The position numbers were made by a program, and so were the translations under genes. The notes beneath the pieces are model-generated. The model had not been told where the DNA came from, did not search any database, and saw only the letters and a program-made list of their open reading frames with translations. Below, piece after piece: positions 7,461-16,844 of a stretch of DNA of 64,000 nucleotides; positions within the stretch are counted from its first letter, which is position 1, and each line of letters begins with the position of its first letter. The DNA comes from Treponema sp. UBA6367. Lineage in GTDB: Bacteria > Spirochaetota > Spirochaetia > Treponematales > Treponemataceae. The stretch spans positions 1-64,000 of the forward strand of contig DJRF01000030.1 of assembly GCA_002437725.1 (NCBI GenBank). The letters are read 5' to 3'.

Positions 7461-10031
7461 CTATCGCAGTGTTACATAAGTTTTGCCAAATCCGCCGTCT
7501 TCTGGTGGAGCGAATCTGAATTCTGCAACAGCAGGATTGTTTGAAAGATAGTCTTGAACCGTTTGCTGCAAAATGCCGTTTCCTTTTCCGTGAATTATGC
7601 TGAAATTTGTAAAATTGTTCAAAACGCACAAATCTAACTGCCTGTTCAATGCTTTTATTGCTTCGTCCGCCCTCATTCCTAATAGCCTAAGTTCAAAAGC
7701 TGGTTTGTCTTGCGGCTTTGAAAAGTCTGAAAAATCATAGGAAACTGAATTTTTAATTTTTTCGTCTTGTTCATTGCACAAAGAAAGTTCGCTTTGTTTC
7801 ATTGCCATTTTTATGCTTCCGAACTGCACGTTCCAACAGTCTTTGCTTAATTTTTCAATCAAAGTTCCTTTAGTTTTTGAAATTCCTGCAATTACTTGAG
7901 AACCAACTTTGAATTCTTGCGCTGATTTTTTTTCTTTTGGTTTTGTGTTTTCAAATACGCTTGCAGCATTTTTTAGAGCTTGCGAGTTTTTTATCTTTTT
8001 CTTTGTAGGTTTTAAGCTTGTTCGGCTTTTTGCAATTTTTTCAAGATTTTGAGCTTCTTGCAAAAGTTGTTTTTCTTCTTGCTCTAAAATAATCGCATTT
8101 TCTTCTGTCTCTTTGGAAATTTTGTTTATAAAACCTTTTACGCCGAGAGTTTTTTCTCTTGTAATTTCTCCTTCTTTTAGCTTTCTGACAAGATTTTCAA
8201 GTTCCCGCCTTGTTTGCGCAAGAAATTCCTGTCTTTCATCCTGCTGTTTTTGCTTTAGCTTTAATTCCTGCTGTTTTAAAAGCAAGGCTTTTGAATCGTT
8301 TTCAATTTTCTTCTGTTCAAGGAAGCTTTCTTTTTGGGCAAGTTCCTGGATTATTTTGTCTGCATGGAAATGTTTTTCGGTCAATCCTTTTATAAGCGTG
8401 GAAACGTCAGCTTTTTCTTCTGAAATATATTCTTTTGCTTTTTTTATAATTTCTTTAGGGATGCCACTTTTTTCAGCAATTTCTAAGGCATGGCTTTCTC
8501 CAGGAATTCCCATCAGAATTCTGTACGTTGGACTTAAAGTTTCGCAAGAAAATTCTACGCTTGCGTTTACACAGTTTGGATTTGTGTATCCGTAGTTTTT
8601 TATTACTCCTTGGTGGGTCGTTATTAAAACGAACGCATTTTTTTCAATCAATTTGTCTAAAACCGCCATTGAAACTGCGGCTCCTTCTTGCGGATCAGTT
8701 CCGCTTCCTAGTTCGTCTAGCAGGACTAAGGAATTTTCATTTGAAAATCGCAATGCCTTGGCAATATTTTTCATGTGACCGCTAAAAGTTGAAAGACTGT
8801 CTTCTATTGACTGACTGTCTCCTATGTCTGCATATATTCCGCTAAAAATTGGAAGGCAGCTTCCTTCTGCTGCAGGAATTGGAAATCCGCTTTGATTCAA
8901 CATTGAAAAAAGCGCAATTGTTTTTAAAGTTGCAGTTTTTCCGCCTGTGTTTGGGCCTGTTATAATCAAAACTTTTCTTCCTTCTAATAATTTTACATCA
9001 ATAGGAACCGCTTTCTCACCAAAAAGAGGATGGCGGGCTTGTAAAAGTGCAAGCGGCTTTTTGTATGATTTAAATTGAATTGTTTTGATTTTTTCTTCAA
9101 CGCCATTATCGTTAGTTTTTAAATACTCTTGTTCTAAAAAATCGTTGCAGTCCTCTGCAAAAATACAGTTTTTTGATTTTCCCCATTCGCTAACAGCCTT
9201 TGTAATATCTAGCTCTTCCATTATTTTTAATGCTTGAATTAAATCAGTTTTGTAAGGGCGGATTTTTGAGGCTAACTCAATAAAGATTTTTCGGATTTCT
9301 TGCTTAAGTTCAAACTCTGCCTGAATAAGTTCATTTGTGCATATTACAGATTCTTCTGGTTCTATGTAAACCGTCCTTCCAGACTGGCTCATTTCATGAA
9401 TGATTCCAGGAACTGCATTTCTTCTTCCTGATTTTACAGCAAGAACTTGCCGGTCGCCTTTTAGCACTGGAACTGAAGATTCTAAAACGTCCGCATACTT
9501 TGGATTGCTGGTAAAAGAGCGCATAATTCCTTTTATTTTAGAATTCAATTCGGCAATCCTTGTCTGAATTTCTCGCAGCTGTGGCAAATCTTTTATTTTT
9601 CCGTCTTTTGAAATTATTTTTGAAATTTCACTGTAAACAGGATTTGTATCTGGAATTTGATTTACAAGTTCAAAAAGTGCTTTTGTTGAAAGTTCTTTTG
9701 TGTTTGCCTCAAAAAAATTGATAACTTTCTGTATGGAAGCGCAAAATTGAAGAACTGCAAAGAATTGTTCCTGTTCAAGGCTTATTCCTTCTGCGTTTAA
9801 GGACTTTATTGTATTGTAAACTTGCGGCCAGGAATCCAGAGCGTTTGGCTTTGTTGAATTTATGCAAACTGTCCATTCGCGGCTGAGCTGCTTCCTTCTA
9901 TGGATTTTTTGCGCATCAGTAAACGGTTCTAGATGCGCCATAATAAACTTGCTTTCTTCGCTTTTGCAAAACCCTGAAACTTCATCACGTATTTTGTAGT
10001 AGTCGAGTTCTTCAAGCGTTTTTCTGTCCAT
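7461..10031 (-). CDS. mutS2: MutS2 endonuclease / ribosome-rescue ATPase
   Basis: An 856-residue protein of normal MutS2 length. It has the clamp/lever region, a MutS-type ATPase with Walker A GPNTGGKTAT at about 357-366 and VLLDELGSGTDP downstream, then a long charged coiled coil (about 520-690). A C-terminal Smr domain at about 775-856 has LRLLGMRADEA and IIHGKGNG. MutS2 is known to suppress recombination in some bacteria and to act on collided ribosomes in Bacillus. It begins one base before the rsgA stop codon, so the two form an operon; the pairing with a 30S-maturation GTPase fits a ribosome-related role. Confidence 0.94.
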   Translation of the reverse strand: MDRKTLEELDYYKIRDEVSGFCKSEESKFIMAHLEPFTDAQKIHRRKQLSREWTVCINSTKPNALDSWPQVYNTIKSLNAEGISLEQEQFFAVLQFCASIQKVINFFEANTKELSTKALFELVNQIPDTNPVYSEISKIISKDGKIKDLPQLREIQTRIAELNSKIKGIMRSFTSNPKYADVLESSVPVLKGDRQVLAVKSGRRNAVPGIIHEMSQSGRTVYIEPEESVICTNELIQAEFELKQEIRKIFIELASKIRPYKTDLIQALKIMEELDITKAVSEWGKSKNCIFAEDCNDFLEQEYLKTNDNGVEEKIKTIQFKSYKKPLALLQARHPLFGEKAVPIDVKLLEGRKVLIITGPNTGGKTATLKTIALFSMLNQSGFPIPAAEGSCLPIFSGIYADIGDSQSIEDSLSTFSGHMKNIAKALRFSNENSLVLLDELGSGTDPQEGAAVSMAVLDKLIEKNAFVLITTHQGVIKNYGYTNPNCVNASVEFSCETLSPTYRILMGIPGESHALEIAEKSGIPKEIIKKAKEYISEEKADVSTLIKGLTEKHFHADKIIQELAQKESFLEQKKIENDSKALLLKQQELKLKQKQQDERQEFLAQTRRELENLVRKLKEGEITREKTLGVKGFINKISKETEENAIILEQEEKQLLQEAQNLEKIAKSRTSLKPTKKKIKNSQALKNAASVFENTKPKEKKSAQEFKVGSQVIAGISKTKGTLIEKLSKDCWNVQFGSIKMAMKQSELSLCNEQDEKIKNSVSYDFSDFSKPQDKPAFELRLLGMRADEAIKALNRQLDLCVLNNFTNFSIIHGKGNGILQQTVQDYLSNNPAVAEFRFAPPEDGGFGKTYVTLR

Positions 10032-10991
10032 TTAGTCGTCCCATGTTTTGTTTTTAATTTGAAGGCTGATTCTTAGCCAGCTGTCGTATCTCTGTTTTGA
10101 AATTTTGCCTTCTTCAACTGCTTGTTTTATTGCGCAGTTAGGTTCGTGCGTGTGGCTGCAGTTCATTCCAAATTTGCATTTGCCGATAAAAGGTTTGAAC
10201 TCTCTAAAGTATAATTGCAGATCTTCTGCTTCGATTTCGTTTAGCATAAAACGCCTGATTCCAGGAGTGTCGATTATGGAAGCAATTCTTCCTTTTACGC
10301 CTCCTGTTAATGCAGTGTTTATAGTAAGCCGATTTAAGGTTCCCTTTGTTGTAGTGTGGCTTCCTCTGCCGTATTTTTTTGAAAGGCTTCCAGTTTTTAA
10401 AACGCAGCTGTCGTCGAGTACGTTTACTAGGCTTGATTTTCCGACGCCCGATTGCCCCGCGAACGCGCTCAGCTTGTTTTCTATTAACTCAACGAATTCT
10501 GTAAGCCCTTCGCCAGTCTTCGCGCTGATTCTCATAACTTTATAGCCTAAGTCTTCCCAAATTCTTAAATAATCTTCTGTTTCTGGAGCATTTTCAAGAA
10601 TATCGTATTTGTTGCAAACGATTATGGGTTCAAGACCGAGCATTTCCGCCTGCGCAAGTTCTCTGTCAATGAATCTTGGTCTAAACGGCGGTTCTGCTGG
10701 TGTTGTTACAAGAATAAGATAGTCAATGTTTGCTGCAAGAAGTTGTGGACAGCGTCCTTTTACGTTCCATCTTACAAATTCATTTTTTCTAGGAAGAAGA
10801 GAGATGATTTGACCTTTTTCTTCGTCTATTTCATCTTTTTCAATTTCAACGCAGTCTCCTGGCGCTAAAGGGTTGTAGTATTCTTTTTCTTGTTTTAAAA
10901 CTTTTCCTTTGATTGTGCAAGAGCGTGTTATTTGATCTTCACATTCTACTTCAAATACATTGTTTGTGCCTGCTAAAACTGTTCCTTGCAT
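10032..10991 (-). CDS. rsgA: Ribosome small-subunit biogenesis GTPase RsgA
   Basis: A 319-residue circularly permuted GTPase. After an N-terminal OB fold come the G4-like NKYD (about 142-145), then the P-loop GQSGVGKSSLVN (about 178-189), DTPGIR as G3, and a C-terminal zinc motif with Cys and His in CKFGMNCSHTHEPNC. RsgA matures the 30S subunit in the cytoplasm. The stop codon abuts the mutS2 start. Upstream lies a region filled by a family A repeat in inverse orientation. Confidence 0.95.
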   Translation of the reverse strand: MQGTVLAGTNNVFEVECEDQITRSCTIKGKVLKQEKEYYNPLAPGDCVEIEKDEIDEEKGQIISLLPRKNEFVRWNVKGRCPQLLAANIDYLILVTTPAEPPFRPRFIDRELAQAEMLGLEPIIVCNKYDILENAPETEDYLRIWEDLGYKVMRISAKTGEGLTEFVELIENKLSAFAGQSGVGKSSLVNVLDDSCVLKTGSLSKKYGRGSHTTTKGTLNRLTINTALTGGVKGRIASIIDTPGIRRFMLNEIEAEDLQLYFREFKPFIGKCKFGMNCSHTHEPNCAIKQAVEEGKISKQRYDSWLRISLQIKNKTWDD

Positions 10992-11091
10992 ATACAGTTA
11001 AATATTCTTTGAAATTCGCTAGATTGTCAATAATAAAAGCTGTTTGTTTGCATTTAATAATGGTAGATTGTATAATTATTCCGAATAAAAA

Positions 11092-11265
11092 ATTTTATAA
11101 AAATGAAGAAAAGCGTAGGCAAATTTTTAATTTGTGAAGACTTTGTGCGATAAGAACAATTTTGATTGCATCGCAACCCAAACCATTTTAAGTGAAACTT
11201 GAGCACAGCCGTCTGAACAAATTGAAAATTAACTGAAAGTGTTTTTTCTTTGATTTAGGGTTTAT
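11092..11265. repeat. Family A dispersed repeat, inverse orientation
   Basis: This occupies most of the 345-base gap before the DJ-1 gene. Read on the minus strand it shows the family blocks: CTTACG-like, CACAAATTAAAAATT, AGTCTTCACAAATT, GTTCTTATCGCACAAAG, the hairpin GGTTGCGATGCAATC and GTTCAGACGGCTGTGC. The terminal stem is eroded on its outer edge. No ORF or promoter was convincing in the rest of the gap. Confidence 0.7.
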
Positions 11266-11274
11266 CAAAAATCT

Positions 11275-11324
11275 AAAAATGGCTGAGTCAAGGTCTTGAG
11301 CGTATCTTGAACGGACGTATTTTT
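11275..11324. repeat. Family B short palindromic repeat
   Basis: This runs from AAAAATGGCTGAGTCAAGG to CTTGAACGGACGTATTTTT. It matches copies at 38655, 41355 and 52961 and ends only a few bases before the GGAGG of the DJ-1 gene, so it lies in that gene's 5' leader. Confidence 0.7.
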
Positions 11325-11336
11325 ATGGAGGTGAAT

Positions 11337-11960
11337 ATGAAAAATGCTGTTGTTTTTCTTGCAGATGGTTTTGAAGAAATTGAAGCGCTTACACCTGTGG
11401 ATTATCTTAGACGCGGCGGGGCAGAGGTTTTTACTGTTGCAGTTCCAACTTCAACAATGCAAGATAAATACATTGTTACAGGATCGCATAAAATTCCTGT
11501 TATTGCGGATTTAAGCTTTGATGAGTTTAAAATTGAATTTGATTCAGATTTGCCAGACCTTGTTTTTTTTCCAGGTGGAATGAAAGGCGCTGAAAATCTT
11601 GCTGCAGATGTTTATATTGCGCAGTACATAAAAAAGTGTTTTGATGCAAAAAAAATTGTAAGTGCAATTTGCGCTGCTCCTGCGCTTGTTCTTGCGAAAA
11701 CAGGAATCCTTGCTTCAAAAGAATGGACTTGCTATCCTGGAATGGAGCAGAATCTTGTTCAATATATTGGAAGCGAAGAACTTTGCTCTGAGCTTATGAA
11801 AAACAGCAGTTATGTTTCTGGAGTTCCCTTTGTAACAGACAATAATGTTGTGACAGGAAGAGGTCCTGGAGCGGCAGAGCAGTTTGCAATGGAACTTGTA
11901 GCCTTGCTGTGCGGAAAAGATGTTGCAGATAAAGTAAAAACAGCGTCAGTTCAAAGATAG
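11337..11960 (+). CDS. DJ-1/PfpI family protein
   Basis: About 207 residues of the DJ-1/ThiJ/YajL branch: VVFLADGFEEIEALTPVD at the start (with the conserved acidic residue near 16-18) and the nucleophile elbow SAICAAPALVLA, giving a reactive Cys near residue 107. Members act as deglycase/glyoxalase-like or stress-response proteins; the exact activity cannot be read. The ATG at 11337 follows ATGGAGGTGAAT, an excellent ribosome-binding site. A family B repeat lies immediately upstream, and a strong two-way terminator separates it from convergent ackA. Confidence 0.88.
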   Translation: MKNAVVFLADGFEEIEALTPVDYLRRGGAEVFTVAVPTSTMQDKYIVTGSHKIPVIADLSFDEFKIEFDSDLPDLVFFPGGMKGAENLAADVYIAQYIKKCFDAKKIVSAICAAPALVLAKTGILASKEWTCYPGMEQNLVQYIGSEELCSELMKNSSYVSGVPFVTDNNVVTGRGPGAAEQFAMELVALLCGKDVADKVKTASVQR

Positions 11961-11968
11961 TGTTAAAT

Positions 11969-12040
11969 AAAAAAGACTGCCATAATCATAAAATTTAAGG
12001 TTAAGGATACCTAATTTTTAATTTGCAGGCAGTCTTTTTT
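11969..12040. terminator. Bidirectional terminator between DJ-1 gene and ackA
   Basis: A long-stem hairpin: AAAAAAGACTGCC near 11969-11981 pairs with GGCAGTCTTTTTT at 12028-12040. A-rich and T-rich flanks give a U tract on both strands. It lies between two convergent genes. Confidence 0.85.
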
Positions 12041-12046
12041 ATGCTT

Positions 12047-13372
12047 TTAAGCTTCAATTGTTTTTAATTCAGGATTTTTTTCAACATCCTTTTTCCAAGC
12101 TTCTAGGCGAGCTTTATTTACATAATCTTTTGACTGAAAGCTATATGTAAAGTTTGTGTGAACGTCGTAAGTTCCTTTTGTAAGAGCATACGCATCTTCT
12201 GTCATAACAAGCTCTTCATCTGTAGGGATTACAAAAATCTTTACTTTTGAATCTTCTGCGCTTATAAGTGTTTCTGCATTGCTTGTGTTTGAAAGATGGT
12301 TTTTCTTTTCATCAATCTTTATGCCCATACATTCAAGACCTTCTGTTGCCATTGCGCGGATTGTAGGAGAATGTTCGCCGACTCCAGCTGTAAATACAAT
12401 CGCATCAACTTTTCCAAGAGCAGCCATGTAAGCGCCTATTGTTTTTTTTATTCTGTAGGATTCCATTTCCATTCCGAGCTGGCAAAGTTTATCGCCCTGT
12501 TTTGCGCCGTTTTCAACATCTCTGCGGTCTGTAAATCTTCCTGTAATGCCAAGAAGTCCTGACTTTTTGTTTAGGGCGGTGTCCATTTCCTGCGCAGACA
12601 TTCCAGTTTTTCTCATGATGTAGAAAGGCAAAGACGGATCTAGCGAACCTGAGCGGGTTCCCATTACAAGTCCGTCAAGGGGAGTAAGTCCCATTGTTGT
12701 GTCATAACATTTTCCTTCTTTTACTGCGCAAACAGAAGCCCCGTTTCCAATATGGCAAATTATAAGATTCGTGTTTTTTGGTTCCTTTCCTAAAAGAACT
12801 GCCGCGCGTTTTGAAGTGTAAAGAAAAGAGGTTCCATGAAAACCGTATTTTCTAGCAGAATATTTTTCGTACCATTCTCTAGGAATTGCGTACATAAATG
12901 ATTTTTCTGGCATGGTTTGATGCCAAGCAGTGTCCATTACAGCACAGTGAGGAACGTTAGGAAGAACTTTTTGAGCGGCTTCAATCCCCATAATATTTGC
13001 AGGGTTGTGAAGAGGTCCCAAATCTTGAACAGAGCGGAATGTTTCAATAACTTCTGGCGTAATTAAAACTGATTTTGTAAATTTGTCGCCGCCGTGAAGA
13101 ACTCTGTGTCCTACAGCGCCAATTACGTGCATATCAGAAATTACACCAACGTCTTTGTCTGTAATTTCTTTTAGAATAAGTTCAATAGCTTCTTTGTGAG
13201 TTGGGCAGGGACTTTCAAATTCAATTTTATTTCCTTTTGCCTTATGAGTAATGCAAGAACCTGTATCACCGATTCTTTCTACAACGCCGCTGGCTAGAAC
13301 AGCTTTGTTGTCCCAGTCGTAAACCTGATACTTTGCGGATGAAGAGCCGCAGTTTAATGTAAGAATTATCAT
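12047..13372 (-). CDS. ackA: Acetate kinase
   Basis: AckA makes ATP and acetate from acetyl phosphate in fermentation. The 441-residue protein has the signatures [12 protein letters not shown] at the start, GHRVLHGG (about 86-93), [23 protein letters not shown] and [10 protein letters not shown]. It is slightly longer than the usual 400 because of a tail of about 35 residues ending [10 protein letters not shown]. No phosphotransacetylase gene is adjacent. Transcription ends at the shared terminator downstream. Confidence 0.96.
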   Translation of the reverse strand: MIILTLNCGSSSAKYQVYDWDNKAVLASGVVERIGDTGSCITHKAKGNKIEFESPCPTHKEAIELILKEITDKDVGVISDMHVIGAVGHRVLHGGDKFTKSVLITPEVIETFRSVQDLGPLHNPANIMGIEAAQKVLPNVPHCAVMDTAWHQTMPEKSFMYAIPREWYEKYSARKYGFHGTSFLYTSKRAAVLLGKEPKNTNLIICHIGNGASVCAVKEGKCYDTTMGLTPLDGLVMGTRSGSLDPSLPFYIMRKTGMSAQEMDTALNKKSGLLGITGRFTDRRDVENGAKQGDKLCQLGMEMESYRIKKTIGAYMAALGKVDAIVFTAGVGEHSPTIRAMATEGLECMGIKIDEKKNHLSNTSNAETLISAEDSKVKIFVIPTDEELVMTEDAYALTKGTYDVHTNFTYSFQSKDYVNKARLEAWKKDVEKNPELKTIEA

Positions 13373-13398
13373 AAAAATGTCCTGTTTTTATTTTAGTT

Positions 13399-13475
13399 AG
13401 CCTGAATGCTGAGTTTTTAGGGAAATTCACTGAAAGCGTTTTTTCAAAGTTTATAAAAAACTCTACATTTGGACT
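13399..13475. repeat. Short, internally deleted family A element
   Basis: Only the ends are kept: GCTGAGTTTTTAGG, then CACTGAAAGCG, and the closing TTATAAAAAACTCTAC. The inverted ends still pair. It lies upstream of ackA, possibly within its promoter region. Confidence 0.5.
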
Positions 13476-13545
13476 AATTATATTCGATTATATTCTTATG
13501 CAAAATAATGTTCAACTTGGAATATTTTGCTTGTTTTGCAAGAAC

Positions 13546-14163
13546 TTATTTGTCTAAAAATCTTTGAGGAGGCGTTACACCCCAAAAAGCAACCAATTCT
13601 TTTTTGCCAATGTTTTCTACCACGTGCGGGCAACTTGCCGGAAAAGAAACGCTGTCGCCTTCCTCTAAAATATATTCGTTGTCCTCGTATTTTAATTTTG
13701 CGCGACCCTGCATTATTATTCCAAATTCTCTGCCTACGTGGCCGTAAGAACCTCTGTGCGTGCGCGAGTCAACAGGAACTTTTATAATATATGATTCGAC
13801 TGCATTTTCTTTGTCATCTTTTTCAGGTCGGGCGATTAGTTCGTAAGTAACGTCTTCTTCTTTAGAGACTGGTCTTTCAGAGGCTCTTATAATGTTTACA
13901 GGACGATTGCGCCTATATTCTTCAAATAAAAATTCCAGGTTGATGTCTAAAACTTCTGCTAAAGCAAGAAGCGTGTCTATAGCAGGGGAAACATGGTTTC
14001 TTTCTATTTGGGAAACCAGACTTTCGCTTACGCCAGCTGCTCTAGCGACTGTTTTTAAAGTGTAGCCTTTATGCTCTCTTACAATTCTCAGTTTTTCTCC
14101 AAAGTTGCAAGGGTTTCTTTTTGCCGGTGGCAATACCAAGTCTTTATTTCGCGAATGTGTCAT
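13546..14163 (-). CDS. XRE-cupin transcriptional regulator
   Basis: A 205-residue protein with an N-terminal helix-turn-helix at about residues 22-77 (LRIVREHKGYTLKTVARAA, then VSESLVSQIERNHVSPAIDT) and a C-terminal cupin at about 125-198 (GHVGREFGIIMQGRAKL and ILEEGDSVSFPASCPHVVEN). XRE-cupin proteins often sense small metabolites and regulate amino acid, polyamine or sulphur genes. Its first 20 bases overlap the end of the upstream unknown gene, so the two are translationally coupled. Confidence 0.85.
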   Translation of the reverse strand: MTHSRNKDLVLPPAKRNPCNFGEKLRIVREHKGYTLKTVARAAGVSESLVSQIERNHVSPAIDTLLALAEVLDINLEFLFEEYRRNRPVNIIRASERPVSKEEDVTYELIARPEKDDKENAVESYIIKVPVDSRTHRGSYGHVGREFGIIMQGRAKLKYEDNEYILEEGDSVSFPASCPHVVENIGKKELVAFWGVTPPQRFLDK

Positions 14164-15235
14164 TAATCTGTTTCTCCTTGTTCTGTTGTGTTATAAATTG
14201 AATAAAGTAATCTTCCAAAGTTTTGTGAGGACCAGGAAGCTTCATTCTTTCTCGGCAACGAGCATTGTCTCTCCTGATTGTATACATTGAATAGAAATCT
14301 CTGTAGTCAAGACCGGCATCGACTTTTACGTGCTCGCCTAAAAATGACGAAACTTCATCGCGCCCGATTGCAGGAATTCCTTTTGTTTTTAAAATGGAAC
14401 GCAATTGCTGAATTTGTTCATAGGATATGCCAAAAAGCAATTCCTCCATAGCTTGAGAAACTCCCTGATCGCCCATTCTGTTTTTTATAAAATGAAACCA
14501 CTGTTCGTCCATCTGGATTGACATAAGCAGAAGCTCGCTTGTGCCCATCATTGTTCCAAATGCAGGAGCCAGTTTTCTTCTTGCAAGCCATACTGATTGC
14601 AGGACTGGAGCTACAGATTCTATTGTCTGGTCATTTCTGTGTTCCCATAGCAAAAGCAAGGAAAGAGCCCATTCCCTCCGGTATTCCATTGGCTGTTCCG
14701 CGTCATTTATAAGGTTTAAGTAAACATCTTCTGCCATAAGAGTAAACATTGTTGTTACGGTAGAAAGCTGCAAAGCCTGCGTAAGTTCTTCCGGCGCGTT
14801 TACTGTAGAGCTTAATTTTGCTAGAGAAGAAAAAGTGTGCGTTTTAGCAACTATAAAACCTTTTCCTAAAATAGCTTTTGAAGGCAATTGCAAAGAAGTG
14901 TCTCCTTGATCCTGGTGCTTTATAAGGGAATCAATTAATAACTGAGGAGTTCTAGTTCCTCCGGCAAGGTCGTGGCGTTCTAAAAGAGAAGGAAAGGCCG
15001 CAATTGCTTCTGCAAGTTTTTTCAAGTCTTTCATTCTTTCTTCTATTATGGAAAGCCGGTCTGGTAATTTTTCCTTTACAAGCGGTATAAGCTGGCTGAA
15101 CAGATTTTCTTCTTTTGCAGTTAATATTACAATTCCGCTTTCAATTCTATCTGCTGGCTGAACTTCTGTGTCGTAAAACTGGCTTATATCTACCTGAGTA
15201 AATTCATTGTTTGTAACTTTTTTTGCATTTGCCAC
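14144..15235 (-). CDS. Conserved protein of unknown function (about 363 aa)
   Basis: I do not recognise this family. The protein is soluble-looking, rich in helices and leucine, with no signal peptide or membrane segment. Distinctive stretches include GGTRTPQLLIDSLIKHQD near residue 91 and REWALSLLLLWEHRND near 200. Its 3' end overlaps the XRE-cupin gene by 20 bases. It may be a spirochaete-restricted protein controlled by, or working with, that regulator; this is inferred from the overlap alone. Confidence 0.7.
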   Translation of the reverse strand: MANAKKVTNNEFTQVDISQFYDTEVQPADRIESGIVILTAKEENLFSQLIPLVKEKLPDRLSIIEERMKDLKKLAEAIAAFPSLLERHDLAGGTRTPQLLIDSLIKHQDQGDTSLQLPSKAILGKGFIVAKTHTFSSLAKLSSTVNAPEELTQALQLSTVTTMFTLMAEDVYLNLINDAEQPMEYRREWALSLLLLWEHRNDQTIESVAPVLQSVWLARRKLAPAFGTMMGTSELLLMSIQMDEQWFHFIKNRMGDQGVSQAMEELLFGISYEQIQQLRSILKTKGIPAIGRDEVSSFLGEHVKVDAGLDYRDFYSMYTIRRDNARCRERMKLPGPHKTLEDYFIQFITQQNKEKQINDTFAK

Positions 15236-15309
15236 TGTATCTTAAATTATACCCCCTTTATTAAATGTTTTTCAATAAAATAATTAAAAGAATTTTGCTT
15301 TTTTTACCA

Positions 15310-15507
15310 GGCCGAAAGTCGAGTTTTTCATAACTAAAAAAACGCTTTCATCGAATTTACAATTTTGTTCAGAAGGTTGTGCTCAAATTTCGTTTGAATT
15401 GATTTGGGGTGCTACGCAACCTAAATTGTTCTTATCGCGCAAAGCCTTCACAAATTGTAAATTCACTTAGGCTTTTGTTAATTTTTATAAAAACTCGATT
15501 TTCAATC
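15310..15507. repeat. Family A dispersed repeat, near full length
   Basis: One of the best copies, filling most of the 346-base gap at 15236-15581. The left end is GCCGAAAGTCGAGTTTTTC and the right end AAAAACTCGATTTTC. Inside, CGAATTTACAATTTTGTTC faces CACAAATTGTAAATTCAC, and GGGTGCTACGCAACC is a potential central hairpin. The remainder of the gap is AT-rich, and only the promoter area of the next gene would fit there. Confidence 0.85.
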
Positions 15508-15581
15508 TAATAGCCAAAATTTCAAGTTTTTATAACTTTCGCAATCTAATATCTTTTGCATATAGTTCCGATAAATAAAAT

Positions 15582-16826
15582 ATGGGAAAGAAAAAAATTA
15601 ATTTTTTTATAATCAGTCTTATTTTTGTTTCAGTTATTTATGGGCAAAATTCGCTTATGATTAGGCCTTCAGATTTGAAGGTTGTTCGCCAAATTGATGA
15701 GTCTTCTAAAACAACAGTCGGCTATCACCTTTATGTAAAAAAATCGCCGCAGATTGAATCTATAATTCTTACTGAAACCACAAAAGATCTGCAGGGAAAA
15801 GAAGCTAATTATGCGTACAGGGCAATGGAATACAATAATATAAACGGTGATGAAATAAGGTTCTTAGATGGAAAAAAACTTGAGTCAAAGTATGCCTTGT
15901 ATAGCCTGGTAGATTCAACTTCAGAAAATATAGAAGGATTTGGAGAAGCTTTTCATATCTACATACCTAGCAAAATTCAATATGGTTACCCTTGGACAAG
16001 AAACGGAACTGTGGAAATAGGCAAAGGTACTTTTGTAAATATACGAGCCTTTTCCAAAAAATATGCTGACTACACAGGAAGTTTTTTTGACAATCCGTAT
16101 ATGTTCGATTTTGAGAAACGCCCGATTCCAACGCATACAGATTCAGTCCGTGAGGAAATTAAGGATGAAAAAGTGGAACTGCTTGAAGAAACTGAACCAA
16201 TCGTCCTAACCGATGCGTATAATCCGGAAGCTGGAGAAAAGTTTGGCGAAATTTCAGATTTTTTAATTTTTTCTAAAGGACCTGAAACCATTGTGGATGA
16301 CATAATGCAGTCTATAAAATCCATTCCTTCTAAAAAAAGCGCGGACATAGTTTTTGCTATTGATGCAACTGGCAGCATGAAAGACGATATAGAAAAACTT
16401 CGCAAAGACTGGATTCCTAATCTTATAGCAGGACTAAAAGAATTTGGCGATTGCCGTTTGGGCCTTATTCTCTACAGGGATTACGGCGATAACTTTAGGT
16501 ATAAAGGAATTCCGGTACGTTTTTTTGATTTTACAGAAGATATTGACATTTTTATAAAAAACTTAAACAGTTTTGAAATAAGGGGCAGGGAAGGCGGAGA
16601 TATACCAGAAGCCGTGTACGAAGCTCTTTACGGCGCATTGGAATTTTATAATTGGCGCGGCGATGCTAGTAGAAAAATAATCCTTGTTGGAGATGCCCAG
16701 CCTCATCCTACGCCACGCGGTACTAAAAAATATACAAAAGAACTTGTTCAAAAACTGGCTGCGGAAAAAAACATTGCAATCGATGCAATCATTACCCCTG
16801 ATGACAAGTCAAAAAGGGGTAGATAG
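15582..16826 (+). CDS. Secreted protein with C-terminal VWA domain
   Basis: About 414 residues with an N-terminal signal (MGKKKINFF, hydrophobic to about residue 21, YGQ). The C-terminal 160 residues are a von Willebrand A domain: DIVFAIDATGSMKDDI gives the MIDAS DxTxS variant, and RGREGGDIPEAVYEALYGA and IILVGDAQPHP supply the later metal-site positions. The first 220 residues match nothing I know. It is probably periplasmic or surface-exposed and involved in protein binding. It stops at DDKSKRGR soon after the last strand, so no further domain follows. It converges with the lipoprotein gene. Confidence 0.78.
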   Translation: MGKKKINFFIISLIFVSVIYGQNSLMIRPSDLKVVRQIDESSKTTVGYHLYVKKSPQIESIILTETTKDLQGKEANYAYRAMEYNNINGDEIRFLDGKKLESKYALYSLVDSTSENIEGFGEAFHIYIPSKIQYGYPWTRNGTVEIGKGTFVNIRAFSKKYADYTGSFFDNPYMFDFEKRPIPTHTDSVREEIKDEKVELLEETEPIVLTDAYNPEAGEKFGEISDFLIFSKGPETIVDDIMQSIKSIPSKKSADIVFAIDATGSMKDDIEKLRKDWIPNLIAGLKEFGDCRLGLILYRDYGDNFRYKGIPVRFFDFTEDIDIFIKNLNSFEIRGREGGDIPEAVYEALYGALEFYNWRGDASRKIILVGDAQPHPTPRGTKKYTKELVQKLAAEKNIAIDAIITPDDKSKRGR

Positions 16827-16844
16827 ATAATGCTTTTAAGATGA

